Assembly: GCF_005144415.1 (NCBI RefSeq)
Contig: NZ_SWJE01000002.1
Span: 75,723 to 139,722 of the forward strand
Reading direction: 5' to 3'
Length of the DNA stretch: 64,000 nt
DNA from: Trinickia terrae
GTDB taxonomy: Bacteria > Pseudomonadota > Gammaproteobacteria > Burkholderiales > Burkholderiaceae
Under the pieces are notes generated by a model, which saw only the letters and a list, made by a program, of their open reading frames with translations, made no database searches and was not told where the DNA came from. This document shows, one piece after another, positions 1 to 8,261 of this stretch (positions are counted from its first letter, which is position 1; every line of letters starts with the position of its first letter). The translations under genes were made by a program, and so were the position numbers.

Positions 1-19
1 TTCCTCTTCGCGTCGTCTC

Positions 20-769
20 TTACAGCACCTTGGCTTCGGTCTTCAGCTTCTCGACCAGCGTCTGCACGTCCGGCACCTTCACGCCGGCGCTGCGCTTGGG
101 CGGCTCCGTGACCTTCAGCGTCTTCAGGCGCGGCGCGACGTTCACGCCGAGGTCTTCGGGCTTCAGCGTCTCCAGCGGCTTCTTCTTCGCCTTCATGATG
201 TTGGGCAGCGTCACGTAGCGCGGCTCGTTCAGGCGCAGGTCGGTCGTGACCACCGCCGGCAGCGTCAGCGACAGCGTTTCCGCACCGCCGTCCACTTCGC
301 GCGTGACGGTCGCTTTGCCGTCAGCGACGACCACCTTCGACGCGAACGTCGCCTGCGGCAGGCCCGCGAGCGCGGCGAGCATCTGGCCGGTCTGGTTGGA
401 GTCGTCGTCGATCGCCTGCTTGCCGAGGATCACCAGTTGCGGCTGCTCCTTGTCGACCACGGCCTTCAGCAGCTTGGCCACCGCCAGCGGCTGCAAGTCC
501 TCGTTCGATTCGATCAGGATCGCGCGGTCCGCGCCGATCGCCAGCGCCGTGCGCAGCGTCTCCTGCGATTGCGCCACGCCCGCCGACACCGCGATCACTT
601 CCGTCGCCACGCCCGCTTCCCTCAGGCGCACCGCCTCTTCCACCGCGATCTCGTCGAACGGGTTCATCGACATCTTCACGTTCGCGATGTCCACACCCGT
701 GTTGTCCGATTTCACGCGGACCTTCACGTTGTAGTCGACTACGCGCTTGACTGGCACCAAGATTTTCAT
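20..769 (-). CDS. etfB: Electron transfer flavoprotein subunit beta
   Basis: This is the beta subunit of the heterodimeric electron transfer flavoprotein, a soluble carrier that takes electrons from acyl-CoA dehydrogenases and passes them to ETF-ubiquinone oxidoreductase. The 249-residue length and the start [10 protein letters not shown] are typical of EtfB. An upstream in-frame start two codons earlier is less likely because family members begin at this Met. A TATAAT hexamer on the minus strand at 810-815 is a possible -10 box. A purine-rich AAGAGGAA just past the stop (positions 1-8, minus strand) looks like the ribosome binding site of the next gene, presumably etfA, which would lie outside the window. 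Confidence 0.95.
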   Translation of the reverse strand: MKILVPVKRVVDYNVKVRVKSDNTGVDIANVKMSMNPFDEIAVEEAVRLREAGVATEVIAVSAGVAQSQETLRTALAIGADRAILIESNEDLQPLAVAKLLKAVVDKEQPQLVILGKQAIDDDSNQTGQMLAALAGLPQATFASKVVVADGKATVTREVDGGAETLSLTLPAVVTTDLRLNEPRYVTLPNIMKAKKKPLETLKPEDLGVNVAPRLKTLKVTEPPKRSAGVKVPDVQTLVEKLKTEAKVL

Positions 770-914
770 GCACACGCTCCAAAGTTACGAATACGTCAAC
801 CCAACGGCCATTATAACGATAGCCAACGCGGCGGCCTCTCCAGGGTTGCATGTATAGAGGATTTCGCTCCGGTCAGCGCACCGGAATTAGCGAACGATCG
901 TGCTATTTTAATCG

Positions 915-943
915 CAAAAAAACCCGGACGCCAAGTCCGGGTT
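915..943 (-). terminator. Rho-independent terminator after metQ
   Basis: A 9-bp stem (AACCCGGAC paired with GTCCGGGTT) with a 5-nt loop is followed on the minus strand by a run of at least seven T. It lies 75 bases past the metQ stop and would end the metNIQ transcript. Confidence 0.85.
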
Positions 944-1016
944 TTCGATCATGCCCTCTAGATGCGGCGATCTGGCGCGAAATCGTCGCGATTTGCCGCC
1001 TCGATCGCATGGAGGA

Positions 1017-1811
1017 TTACCACCCCGCCACCACCGCTCCGCCGTATTTAGTCTCGATGAACTGCTTCACCGCCGGCGAGTGATAGGCCGCGATGAGCTT
1101 CGCGACCCAAGGCTTGTTCTTGTCCGCCTCGCGGATCGCCAGGATGTTCACATACGGCCCGTTCGGGTCTTCGATCGCGATCGCATCCTGTTTCGGCTTC
1201 AAGCTCGCTTCCATCGCGAAGTTCGTGTTGATCGCGGCGGCGTCGACGTCGTCGAGCGAGCGCGGAATCTGCGCCGCATCGAGCTCGACGATCTTCAGCT
1301 TCTTCGGGTTGTCGACGATGTCGAGCGGCGTCGCCTTGAGACCCGCATTCGCGCGCAGCTTCAGCACGCCCTGCTTCTGAAGCAGCAGCAGCGCGCGGCC
1401 GCCGTTGGTCGGATCGTTCGGCACGGCGATGCGCGCGCCCGGTTTCAAGTCGGCAACCGACTTGATCTTCTTCGAATAGATGCCCATCGGGAACGTGACC
1501 GTGTCCGCGACGCGGATGATCTGGTAGCCGCGGTCCTTCACTTGCGCCTGCAAGTACGGATCGTGCTGATAGCTGTTCGCATCGAGGTCACCCGCGGCAA
1601 GCGCCGCGTTCGGCTGGACGTAATCGGAGAACTCGATGATCTTGATGTCCAGGCCGTTCTTCGCGGCGACCTGCTTCACGACTTCCATCACCTGCGCGTG
1701 CGGGCCGCCCGTGACGCCGACCTTGATCGCGTCCTCGGCATGCGCCGCGGCGCCGAAAATCGAAGCGGCGCCCAGGATGGCCGCGAGCTTGAGAATGAAA
1801 CGACGTTGCAT
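1017..1811 (-). CDS. metQ: Methionine ABC transporter substrate-binding protein (MetQ/NlpA family)
   Basis: This is the periplasmic binding protein that delivers methionine to the MetNI importer. The 264 residues begin with a classic signal peptide of about 25 residues ending AAAHA, followed by the NlpA-family mature start (AIKVGVTGGPHAQ). E. coli MetQ is a lipoprotein, but no cysteine is present at the cleavage region here, so this copy should be a free periplasmic protein or stay anchored by an uncleaved signal. It is the third gene of the metN-metI-metQ operon, 58 bases after metI, and a strong terminator follows it. Confidence 0.93.
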   Translation of the reverse strand: MQRRFILKLAAILGAASIFGAAAHAEDAIKVGVTGGPHAQVMEVVKQVAAKNGLDIKIIEFSDYVQPNAALAAGDLDANSYQHDPYLQAQVKDRGYQIIRVADTVTFPMGIYSKKIKSVADLKPGARIAVPNDPTNGGRALLLLQKQGVLKLRANAGLKATPLDIVDNPKKLKIVELDAAQIPRSLDDVDAAAINTNFAMEASLKPKQDAIAIEDPNGPYVNILAIREADKNKPWVAKLIAAYHSPAVKQFIETKYGGAVVAGW

Positions 1812-1869
1812 GACTAACCTGTTCCGTGGTCTGTAAAGCGGAAAGCTCGAAGCTCTCCGCGCTCATTCA

Positions 1870-2523
1870 CTACTTATGGCTGAGGCGCCGCACCAGCCAA
1901 TCGCCGAACGACTGCGCGAGCTGCACGAACACGATCAGGATCGCGACGACGACCCACATCACCGTCGGCTCATAGCGCTGGTATCCGTAGCGGATGCCGA
2001 GGTCGCCGAGCCCGCCGCCGCCGATCGCGCCCGCCATCGCCGAGTAGCCGACCAGCGACACGAACGTGATCGTGAGCCCCGCGACCACGCCCGGCAGCGA
2101 TTCCGGCAGCAGCACCTTGAAGACGATCTGGCTCGTCGTCGCGCCCATCGCTTGCGCAGCTTCGATCAGCCCGCGGTCGACTTCGCGCAGCGCCGTCTCG
2201 ACGAGCCGCGCGATGAACGGCGCCGCCGCGATCGTGAGCGGCACGACGGCCGCCGCCGTGCCGATCGACGACCCGACGACGAGCCGTGTGAACGGAATCA
2301 CGAGCACGAGCAGGATGATGAACGGCGTCGAGCGCACCGCATTGACGAGCGTGCCTGCCACGCGATTCACGGTGAGGCTCTGCAGCACGCCCTGGCGGTC
2401 GGTCAGATACAGAAGAACGCCGAGCGGCAACCCGACGAGCGCCCCGATCGCGCCGGAGATGCCCACCATGATGAGCGTCTCCCAGAACGACTGCACGAAC
2501 ATATCGAACATTTCACTCAACAT
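1870..2523 (-). CDS. metI: Methionine ABC transporter permease
   Basis: This is the membrane subunit of the MetNIQ importer, which forms the methionine channel in the inner membrane. Starting at MLSEMFDMF gives 217 residues, the same as E. coli MetI. The longer upstream reading frame would be antisense-like, arginine-rich sequence over metN and is rejected. Several hydrophobic helices are visible, along with the BPD_transp_1 EAA-loop region ([20 protein letters not shown]). The start overlaps the last 11 bases of metN, which indicates translational coupling. Confidence 0.94.
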   Translation of the reverse strand: MLSEMFDMFVQSFWETLIMVGISGAIGALVGLPLGVLLYLTDRQGVLQSLTVNRVAGTLVNAVRSTPFIILLVLVIPFTRLVVGSSIGTAAAVVPLTIAAAPFIARLVETALREVDRGLIEAAQAMGATTSQIVFKVLLPESLPGVVAGLTITFVSLVGYSAMAGAIGGGGLGDLGIRYGYQRYEPTVMWVVVAILIVFVQLAQSFGDWLVRRLSHK

Positions 2524-3547
2524 ACGAGAGTTCCTCCACCACCACGCCTTGCGTGCGCAGATACGCGATCGCCTCGGCCATCTTCGCGGGCTCGCCGCTC
2601 GCCAGCACCGCGAGCGAACCGAACGCCTGCCCCTGGATCTCGTCGATCTGGCCGTGCAGGATGTTGAAATCGAGCTCGTAGCGGCGAATCGTCTCCGAGA
2701 GGATCGGCTGATCGACGCCCGAGCCGGTGAAGGCAAGCCGCAGCAGATGGCCGCTGCCCGTCTTCAGCCGCTCGGCGACCCGCGCCTTCAACGCGGGCGG
2801 CAGCTCCTGCGCAATCACGTCGCCGAGCAGCGCGCGCGTGACTTCGTGATGCGGCTGCAGGAACACGTCGACGACATTGCCGGTTTCGACGACGCGCCCC
2901 GCGTCGAGCACCGCGACGCGGTCGCACACCTGCTTGATGACCTCCATCTGGTGCGTGATCAGCACGATCGTGAGCCCCAGCTCGCGGTTGATGCGCTTGA
3001 GCAAGTCGAGGATCGCGCGCGTGGTCTCAGGATCGAGCGCGGACGTCGCCTCATCCGAGAGCAGCACCTTCGGCTTGCTCGCGAGCGCGCGCGCAATGCC
3101 GACGCGCTGCTTCTGCCCGCCGCTGATCTGCGCGGGATAGCGGTCCTTCTGCGCCGACAGGCCGACGAGGTCCAGAAGCGGCAGCACCGTGGCCTCGATC
3201 TCGGCGCGCTTCATGCCCGCGAGCTCGAGCGGCAAGGCAACGTTGCCGAACACCGTGCGCGAGCTCAACAGGTTGAAGTGTTGGAAGATCATGCCGATCT
3301 CGCGCCGCGCTTCACGCAGTTCGGACGCGGAGAGCGTCGTGAGATCGCGTCCGCCGACGACGACATTGCCTTCGGTCGGCCGCGCCAGCAGGTTGATCGC
3401 GCGCACCAGCGTGCTCTTGCCGGCGCCGCTGCGCCCGATGATGCCGAAGATTTCCCCCGCCGGGATCGTCAGATTGACGTTGTGCAGCACTTCGACCCAG
3501 CCCCGGGGCCCCGCGAAGCGCTGCGAAAGGTTGCGTAGTTCGATCAT
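2513..3547 (-). CDS. metN: Methionine ABC transporter ATP-binding protein
   Basis: This is the ATPase of the methionine importer. Walker A (GRSGAGKST, about residues 38-46), the ABC signature (SGGQKQRVG, from residue 142) and Walker B (VLLSDE, 161-166) are all present. The C-terminal ~90 residues match the NIL domain, which binds methionine and inhibits transport. The length of 344 is normal. No Shine-Dalgarno is evident: the 10 bases before the ATG are pyrimidine-rich and are preceded by a long hairpin (see the leader feature), so expression may be controlled post-initiation. Confidence 0.95.
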   Translation of the reverse strand: MIELRNLSQRFAGPRGWVEVLHNVNLTIPAGEIFGIIGRSGAGKSTLVRAINLLARPTEGNVVVGGRDLTTLSASELREARREIGMIFQHFNLLSSRTVFGNVALPLELAGMKRAEIEATVLPLLDLVGLSAQKDRYPAQISGGQKQRVGIARALASKPKVLLSDEATSALDPETTRAILDLLKRINRELGLTIVLITHQMEVIKQVCDRVAVLDAGRVVETGNVVDVFLQPHHEVTRALLGDVIAQELPPALKARVAERLKTGSGHLLRLAFTGSGVDQPILSETIRRYELDFNILHGQIDEIQGQAFGSLAVLASGEPAKMAEAIAYLRTQGVVVEELSYVE

Positions 3548-3611
3548 GAAAACGAAAACGGCGGATGGCTGTTGAATCGCGTGTCTCGCGCACCAACAGT
3601 CGCCCGCCGTT
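3548..3611 (-). promoter_or_regulatory. metN leader hairpin (possible attenuator)
   Basis: The metN leader holds an extended imperfect hairpin. An 8-bp outer stem (3557-3564 with 3604-3611) and a 6-bp inner stem (3569-3574 with 3594-3599) are separated by small internal loops. On the minus strand the outer stem is followed by TTCGTTTTC and then the ATG, so the structure resembles a terminator placed directly against the start codon. The structure is seen in the sequence. A role in attenuation or methionine/SAM sensing is inference, and it does not match a SAM riboswitch class that I recognise. Confidence 0.45.
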
Positions 3612-3798
3612 GCTCTTATGAATTAGGTCGCCGATTTTACCGCATCGTGCAATGCGGCCCTAACAACCGATTCAGGATGCTTAATGACCGGAAAGAATTA
3701 GAGGACGGCAACGCCCGCTATGCTTTTACGAGGCGCCCGCGACTCCGACTATGATCGTGCTGATCCATTCCAACGAAAGATACGGAGACAACCCGGCA

Positions 3799-4689
3799 AT
3801 GACGACAAACGTACCTGTCCGGTCCAACGAACCCGAATCGAAGACGGCGCGCGCACCGCTCATCGACGCCATCGCCGCCAGCGACGGCGTCGAGCTCGTG
3901 TCCTACCGCTGGCCGGCCGCCGGCGAACCGCGCGCGACTGTCGCGCTCGTGCATGGGCTCGCCGAGCACGCGGGCCGCTACCAGGCTCTCGCCGCCAGCC
4001 TGAACGCTGCGGGCATCGAACTCGTGTCGCTCGATTTGCGCGGCCACGGACGCTCGCCCGGCGAGCGCGCCTGGGTCGAGCGCTTCGATCACTACCTGCT
4101 CGACGCCGAGGCCCTGCTTGGCGTCGCCGCGCGCGAGCCCACCCCGCTCTTCCTGATGGGGCACAGCATGGGCGGCACGATCGCCGCGCTCTATGCGCTC
4201 GAGCGGCCGATGCCGCCCGGACACACGCTCGCCGGGCTGATCCTGTCGAGCCCCGCGCTGGCGCCGGGCCGCGACGTGCCGCGCTGGATGATCGCGGCGA
4301 GCCGTTTCATCAGCCGCGTCTGGCCACGCTTTCCCGCGATGAAGATCGACGCCGCCCTGCTCGCGCGCGACGCGGCCGTCGTCGCGGACAACCGGGCGGA
4401 CGCGCTCGTGCATCACGGCCCCGTTCCCGCGCGCACCGGCGCGGAGATCCTGGCGGCGATGGAGCGCATCGAGGCTCGCCGCGCGACGCTGTCGGTCCCG
4501 GTGCTCGTTTTCCACGGCACCGCGGACAAGCTCACCGAGCCCGAAGGCAGCCGCGATTTCGCCGCGCACGCGGGCTCGGAAGACCGCACGCTCGCGCTGT
4601 ACGAAGGCAGCTATCACGAGTCGATGAACGATCTCGATCGCGAGCGCGTCATTGGGGATTTGATTCGATGGATCGAGGCGCGCATCTGA
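3799..4689 (+). CDS. Alpha/beta hydrolase, monoacylglycerol lipase-like
   Basis: This is a 296-residue serine hydrolase of the Hydrolase_4 (lysophospholipase/monoglyceride lipase) type. The nucleophile elbow GHSMGG lies at residues 131-136 with Ser133 as nucleophile. The acid is probably in HGTADKLT and the His in YEGSYHESM, which is the usual order for this family. The oxyanion motif VHGLAEHAGRY also fits monoacylglycerol lipases. The ATG at 3799 is preferred over one at 3751 because CGGAGA lies about 9 bases upstream. It has no signal peptide, so it is probably cytosolic. It stands alone between two minus-strand units, and its physiological substrate is unknown. Confidence 0.82.
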   Translation: MTTNVPVRSNEPESKTARAPLIDAIAASDGVELVSYRWPAAGEPRATVALVHGLAEHAGRYQALAASLNAAGIELVSLDLRGHGRSPGERAWVERFDHYLLDAEALLGVAAREPTPLFLMGHSMGGTIAALYALERPMPPGHTLAGLILSSPALAPGRDVPRWMIAASRFISRVWPRFPAMKIDAALLARDAAVVADNRADALVHHGPVPARTGAEILAAMERIEARRATLSVPVLVFHGTADKLTEPEGSRDFAAHAGSEDRTLALYEGSYHESMNDLDRERVIGDLIRWIEARI

Positions 4690-4720
4690 GATCTGAGGAG
4701 ACACGCACCTCCGCTTTCGC

Positions 4721-5515
4721 TCAGCGATGCCAGTCCGGCGGACGCTTCTCGATGAAAGCCTGGACACCCTCGAGCGCCGAGTCATCCATCATGTTGCACG
4801 CCATCGTCTGGCCGGCGAGCTGGTAGGCGGCTTCGACGCCCATCTCCAGTTGCCGGTAGAACAGCGCCTTGCCCGCGCTCACCGCCTCGACGGGTTTTGC
4901 GCAGATGCTCGCAGCCAGGTCGGCGACCTCCTTGTCGAGCGCATCGAGCGGCACGACGCGATTGACGAGCCCCAGCTGGCGGGCTTTGGTCGCATCGATG
5001 AATTCGCCGGTCAGCAGCATTTCGAGCGCGGCCTTGCGCGACAGATTTCGCGAGAGCGGCACGCTCGGCGTCGCGCAGAAGAGGCCGAGATTGACGCCCG
5101 ACACCGCAAAGCGCGCGATATCGGCAGCGACCGCGAGGTCGCACATCGCGACGAGCTGGCAGCCCGCCGCCGTCGCGATGCCCTGCACGCGCGCGATCAC
5201 CGGCTGCGGCATGTGCTGGATCGTCATCATCATGCGCGAGCAGCGCGCAAAGAGCGCCTTGTAGTGCTCGAGCGACGGCGCCGCGCGCATTTCCTTCAAG
5301 TCGTGCCCCGCGCAGAACGCGCGGCCCGCCCCGCCGATCACCACCACGCGCGCGTCCGATTGCGCAATGGCCGTCAGCGTCTTGTGCAGTTCGTCGAGCA
5401 ATGCCTCCGACAGCGCGTTGAACGCATCGGGCCGGTTCAGCGTAAGCCCGACGACGCCGCGCACGCCGTAGGCGTCGCGCTCGATCTCGAGCAAGTCTGC
5501 AGCATTCGAGTCCAT
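4721..5515 (-). CDS. Enoyl-CoA hydratase/isomerase family protein, ECHDC3-like
   Basis: This is a crotonase-fold protein of 264 residues. The start MDSNAADLL is chosen because AGGAGG lies 5-6 bases upstream. Oxyanion-hole segments are visible around residues 62-75 (GAGRAFCAGHDLKEM) and 112-122 (GIATAAGCQLV). Both catalytic glutamates of classical enoyl-CoA hydratase appear to be replaced: Gln stands in the GCQL motif where GCEL is usual, and SGVN replaces the PE motif. The pattern GHDLKE, AAGCQLVA and GLFCATP closely matches my recollection of the ECHDC3 group, whose reaction is uncertain, so hydratase activity should not be assumed. Three tandem hairpin repeats precede it. Confidence 0.85.
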   Translation of the reverse strand: MDSNAADLLEIERDAYGVRGVVGLTLNRPDAFNALSEALLDELHKTLTAIAQSDARVVVIGGAGRAFCAGHDLKEMRAAPSLEHYKALFARCSRMMMTIQHMPQPVIARVQGIATAAGCQLVAMCDLAVAADIARFAVSGVNLGLFCATPSVPLSRNLSRKAALEMLLTGEFIDATKARQLGLVNRVVPLDALDKEVADLAASICAKPVEAVSAGKALFYRQLEMGVEAAYQLAGQTMACNMMDDSALEGVQAFIEKRPPDWHR

Positions 5516-5528
5516 GACTCCTCCTGTC

Positions 5529-5562
5529 GATCGCACTTAGCGCTTTAGCGCTTAGTGCGATC
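5529..5562 (-). repeat. Hairpin repeat family A, unit 1 of a tandem triplet
   Basis: The outer arms GATCGCACT and AGTGCGATC are perfectly complementary and enclose the family core AGCGCTTTAGCGCT. On the minus strand the hairpin ends 5 bases before the AGGAGG ribosome binding site of the ECHDC3-like gene, reading GATCGACAGGAGG. The same end motif GATCGACA precedes the ribosome binding site of xdhB. Confidence 0.85.
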
Positions 5563-5575
5563 CCATGGCGTGGTT

Positions 5576-5609
5576 GCCTGGAGTTAGCGCTTTAGCGCTT
5601 ACTCCAGGC
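5576..5609 (-). repeat. Hairpin repeat family A, unit 2 of a tandem triplet
   Basis: The same core (AGCGCTTTAGCGCT) is enclosed by different but perfectly paired arms, GCCTGGAGT and ACTCCAGGC. It lies 13 bases from unit 1. Confidence 0.85.
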
Positions 5610-5620
5610 CCACGGCGGTC

Positions 5621-5682
5621 GATCAGAGTTGGCGCTTAGCTTACAGGCCCCATGCAAAGCACCTACTCTGATCCCATGCAAG
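5621..5682 (-). repeat. Hairpin repeat family A, unit 3, interrupted copy
   Basis: The arms GATCAGAGT (5621-5629) and ACTCTGATC (5665-5673) are perfectly complementary, but the core is broken by about 25 bases that contain a second copy of the family end motif CCCATGCAAAG. The outer end carries CCCATGCAAGG. This looks like two partly overlapping units. It fills most of the gap between the deacetylase-like gene and the crotonase gene. Confidence 0.7.
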
Positions 5683-5699
5683 GCCGCGCAATGACGGCC

Positions 5700-6623
5700 T
5701 CAGATTTCCGCAAGCACGCGCACATGCGCGACGACGCTGCGTCCGAGCGCCGACAGGTTGTAGCCGCCCTCCAGGCAGCTGACGATGCGCCCGCGCGCGT
5801 GGCGCCTGGCGACATCGCAGATCTGCTCGGTCAGCCACGCATAGTCGTCCTCGACGAGACCCATGTTGCCGAGATCGTCCTCGCGGTGGGCGTCGAAGCC
5901 CGCCGATACGAACAACATCTCCGGCTTGAATTCGTGCAGCCTGGGCAGCCACATCATGTCCGCCACCTCCCTGACCGCCATCCCCCTGGTGCGAGCCTCG
6001 AGCGGCACGTTGACCATGTTCGGCGCCACATTGTCCGCACCGCTGTAGGGATAGAACGGATGCTGGAAGAAGCTGCACATCAAGACCCGCTCGTCGCCCG
6101 CGAACGCCGCTTCGGTGCCGTTGCCATGGTGTACGTCGAAGTCGATGATCGCCACGCGGGCGAGCCCGTGCACTTCTAGCGCATGGCGCGCAGCGATCGC
6201 GACGTTGTTGAAGAAGCAGAAACCCATCGCGCGCGCCGGCTCCGCGTGATGCCCAGGGGGACGCACGCTGCAAAACGCGTTGTCGTAGCGTCCTTCGATC
6301 ACGGCATCGGTCGCCGCAATCGCCGCGCCCGCCGCGCGCAGCGCCGCCTGCCACGTATGCGGGTTCATCGCCGTGTCGGGATCGATCTGCGCATAGCCTT
6401 CGGCGGGCGACTGGCTCTTGATGAAATCGATGTGGGCTTGCGTGTGCACGCGCGCGAGCGAGGCAATCTCGGCGAGCGGCGCTGACTCGCGCTCGATCAG
6501 CGGATCGATGCGGCTCGCGATGAGCTGATCCTCGATGGCCTGCAGCCGCGCCGGACACTCCGGGTGCCACTGCCCCATCTCGTGCAGCAGACAATCCGCG
6601 TGCGAATAGAAGCCAGTCGCCAT
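5700..6623 (-). CDS. Histone deacetylase family protein (class II-like amidohydrolase)
   Basis: This is a 307-residue zinc amidohydrolase of the arginase/deacetylase superfamily. Key motifs are RPPGHHAE (His125-His126), the metal-binding DFDVHHGNGT (Asp163, His165) and SAGFDAHREDD with a second metal Asp. Bacterial members deacetylate acetyl-polyamines or other small amides rather than histones, and the substrate here is unknown. It starts at MATGFYSHAD, typical of the group. It is transcribed away from mltB, and a perfect 18-bp palindrome lies in the divergent intergenic region at 6683-6700. Confidence 0.9.
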   Translation of the reverse strand: MATGFYSHADCLLHEMGQWHPECPARLQAIEDQLIASRIDPLIERESAPLAEIASLARVHTQAHIDFIKSQSPAEGYAQIDPDTAMNPHTWQAALRAAGAAIAATDAVIEGRYDNAFCSVRPPGHHAEPARAMGFCFFNNVAIAARHALEVHGLARVAIIDFDVHHGNGTEAAFAGDERVLMCSFFQHPFYPYSGADNVAPNMVNVPLEARTRGMAVREVADMMWLPRLHEFKPEMLFVSAGFDAHREDDLGNMGLVEDDYAWLTEQICDVARRHARGRIVSCLEGGYNLSALGRSVVAHVRVLAEI

Positions 6624-6682
6624 AGTGATTCGCTTCCGCCGGGCGGCGGCAAAGCACGCCCGGCAGGTCTCCTTGGATTTGT

Positions 6683-6700
6683 GCGCAAAACGTTTTGCGC
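6683..6700. promoter_or_regulatory. Perfect 18-bp palindrome between divergent genes
   Basis: GCGCAAAACGTTTTGCGC lies 60 bases upstream of the deacetylase-like gene (minus) and 178 bases upstream of mltB (plus). The central CG with flanking A/T and GCGC ends resembles LacI/PurR-type operators, although it is two bases longer than a PurR box. Operator function is inference. No regulator gene is next to it. Confidence 0.45.
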
Positions 6701-6877
6701 GGGTTTTGACCGGATTACGTTACCACATCGAACCGCTCGCCGAACTCCGGCGGGACACGCATGCGGCGGGCTTTCCCGCATTGATCGGACCCGGCGGCGG
6801 ATTGCGCGGTAGCGTCGGTTATACTGCGCCGAATCCTCGCATCGATCCTCTATTAGCACCGCCCTTTCTTTCCCGCC

Positions 6878-8131
6878 ATGACCGTCAACGCCGCTCCGTC
6901 CGCACGAAACCGGCTTCGCGCCACCACCGTGGCAATCGCAGTGTCCCTCATGCTCGGCGCCACTTTCGGCGCGACGATAGCCGCAGCGCAGACCGCCCCG
7001 GCCAAGCGGCCTTCCACCGTCGCGCAAGGACAGCCGCAGCAGCCGACGCCCACGGGCCAGACGTTCGAGGAAGAAATCATCCCGCAGCGCTACGCGAACA
7101 ATCCGGACGTCGACGTCTTCATCAACGACATGGTCGCGCGCTACGACTTCGACCCGGCCGCGCTGCACACGCTCTTTGCCGGCGCGAACTATTCGGCGAC
7201 GGCGGTGAAGCTCGTCACGCCGGCCCCGTCGCCGTCGGTCAAGAACTGGCGCGTCTACCAGTCGCGCTTCCTGGATACGGTGCGCATCAATGCCGGCGTG
7301 CGCTTCTGGAAGCAAAACCAGGCGACGCTGCAGCGCGCGTACGAAGAGTTCGGCGTGCCGCCGGAGGTCGTCGTCGGCATCATCGGTGTCGAGACGATCT
7401 ATGGGCGCTACATGGGCAACTTCCGCGTCCTCGACGCGCTGACGACGCTCACCTTCAACTATCCGGATACGCCGAACCGCGCCGACCGGCAGGCGACGTT
7501 CCGCAAGAACCTCGCCGACTTCCTGGTGTGGACGCGCGACTCGCAGATCGACCCGACCTCGGTGCTCGGCTCCTATACCGGCGCAATCGGCATTCCGCAG
7601 TTCCTGCCGAGCAGCATCGTGCAGTACGCAGTGGACTACGACGGCAACAAGCATATCGACCTGCGCTCGAGTCAGGCCGATGCGATCGGCAGCGTCGCGA
7701 ACTACCTGAAGGAAAACGGCTGGGAGAACGGCCGGCCGGTGATCTGGAAGATCGCCCGGGACCCGGGCAGCCTCGGCATCGCCCAAGCCGCCGCCGATGG
7801 TCAGCCGGAACCACACTGGCCGCTTTCGCAGCTGCTGCGCGCGGGCTTGCTGGTGGACGAACCGGGGCTCGACATGTCGTCCGAGGGCGGCACGCCGGTC
7901 ACGATCGTCGATTTGCCGAGCCCGGGTCTGTCGACCGAGTACGTGCTCGGCTTGAAGAATTTCTACGTGCTGACGCGCTACAACCGCAGCTTTTTCTATG
8001 CGCTAGCCGTGTACCAGCTCGGCGAGCGGGTAAAAGCACAGATGGAGGCCGAGGCATTCAATGCGACCGGCTCGGGTACGGCCAGCCCCAACTCAGGGGG
8101 AACCGGCGCGCCGAGCGCGGCGTCGCAATGA
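6878..8131 (+). CDS. mltB: Membrane-bound/periplasmic lytic murein transglycosylase B
   Basis: This enzyme cleaves the glycan strands of peptidoglycan to give 1,6-anhydromuropeptides. The 417-residue protein has a signal peptide (about residues 1-37, ending AAAQ), a low-complexity Pro/Gln linker, and an SLT_2 domain from about residue 65. The catalytic Glu is Glu172 in GIIGVETIYGRYMGNFR, the family motif. A substrate-groove segment GAIGIPQFLPSSI follows. No lipobox Cys is present, unlike E. coli MltB, so it is probably soluble in the periplasm. A TATACT at 6820-6825 could be the -10 box. The gene is a lone plus-strand gene facing cysM. Confidence 0.92.
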   Translation: MTVNAAPSARNRLRATTVAIAVSLMLGATFGATIAAAQTAPAKRPSTVAQGQPQQPTPTGQTFEEEIIPQRYANNPDVDVFINDMVARYDFDPAALHTLFAGANYSATAVKLVTPAPSPSVKNWRVYQSRFLDTVRINAGVRFWKQNQATLQRAYEEFGVPPEVVVGIIGVETIYGRYMGNFRVLDALTTLTFNYPDTPNRADRQATFRKNLADFLVWTRDSQIDPTSVLGSYTGAIGIPQFLPSSIVQYAVDYDGNKHIDLRSSQADAIGSVANYLKENGWENGRPVIWKIARDPGSLGIAQAAADGQPEPHWPLSQLLRAGLLVDEPGLDMSSEGGTPVTIVDLPSPGLSTEYVLGLKNFYVLTRYNRSFFYALAVYQLGERVKAQMEAEAFNATGSGTASPNSGGTGAPSAASQ

Positions 8132-8186
8132 TGTGATCGAGATCGCGCCGTGAATCCGCAAGCTTGCGGCTGACGGCGACAGGCAC

Positions 8187-8210
8187 AAAAAAGCGCCGCA
8201 TTGCGGCGCT
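8187..8210 (-). terminator. Rho-independent terminator after cysM
   Basis: AGCGCCGC and GCGGCGCT form an 8-bp stem with a 3-nt loop, followed on the minus strand by TTTTTTG. It lies 52 bases past the cysM stop and also sits just after mltB, so it may work in both directions. Confidence 0.85.
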
Positions 8211-8261
8211 TAACGAAATGGTCAGCCTGACCATAGATTTGTTTTACAGCTTCGGTTCCAC

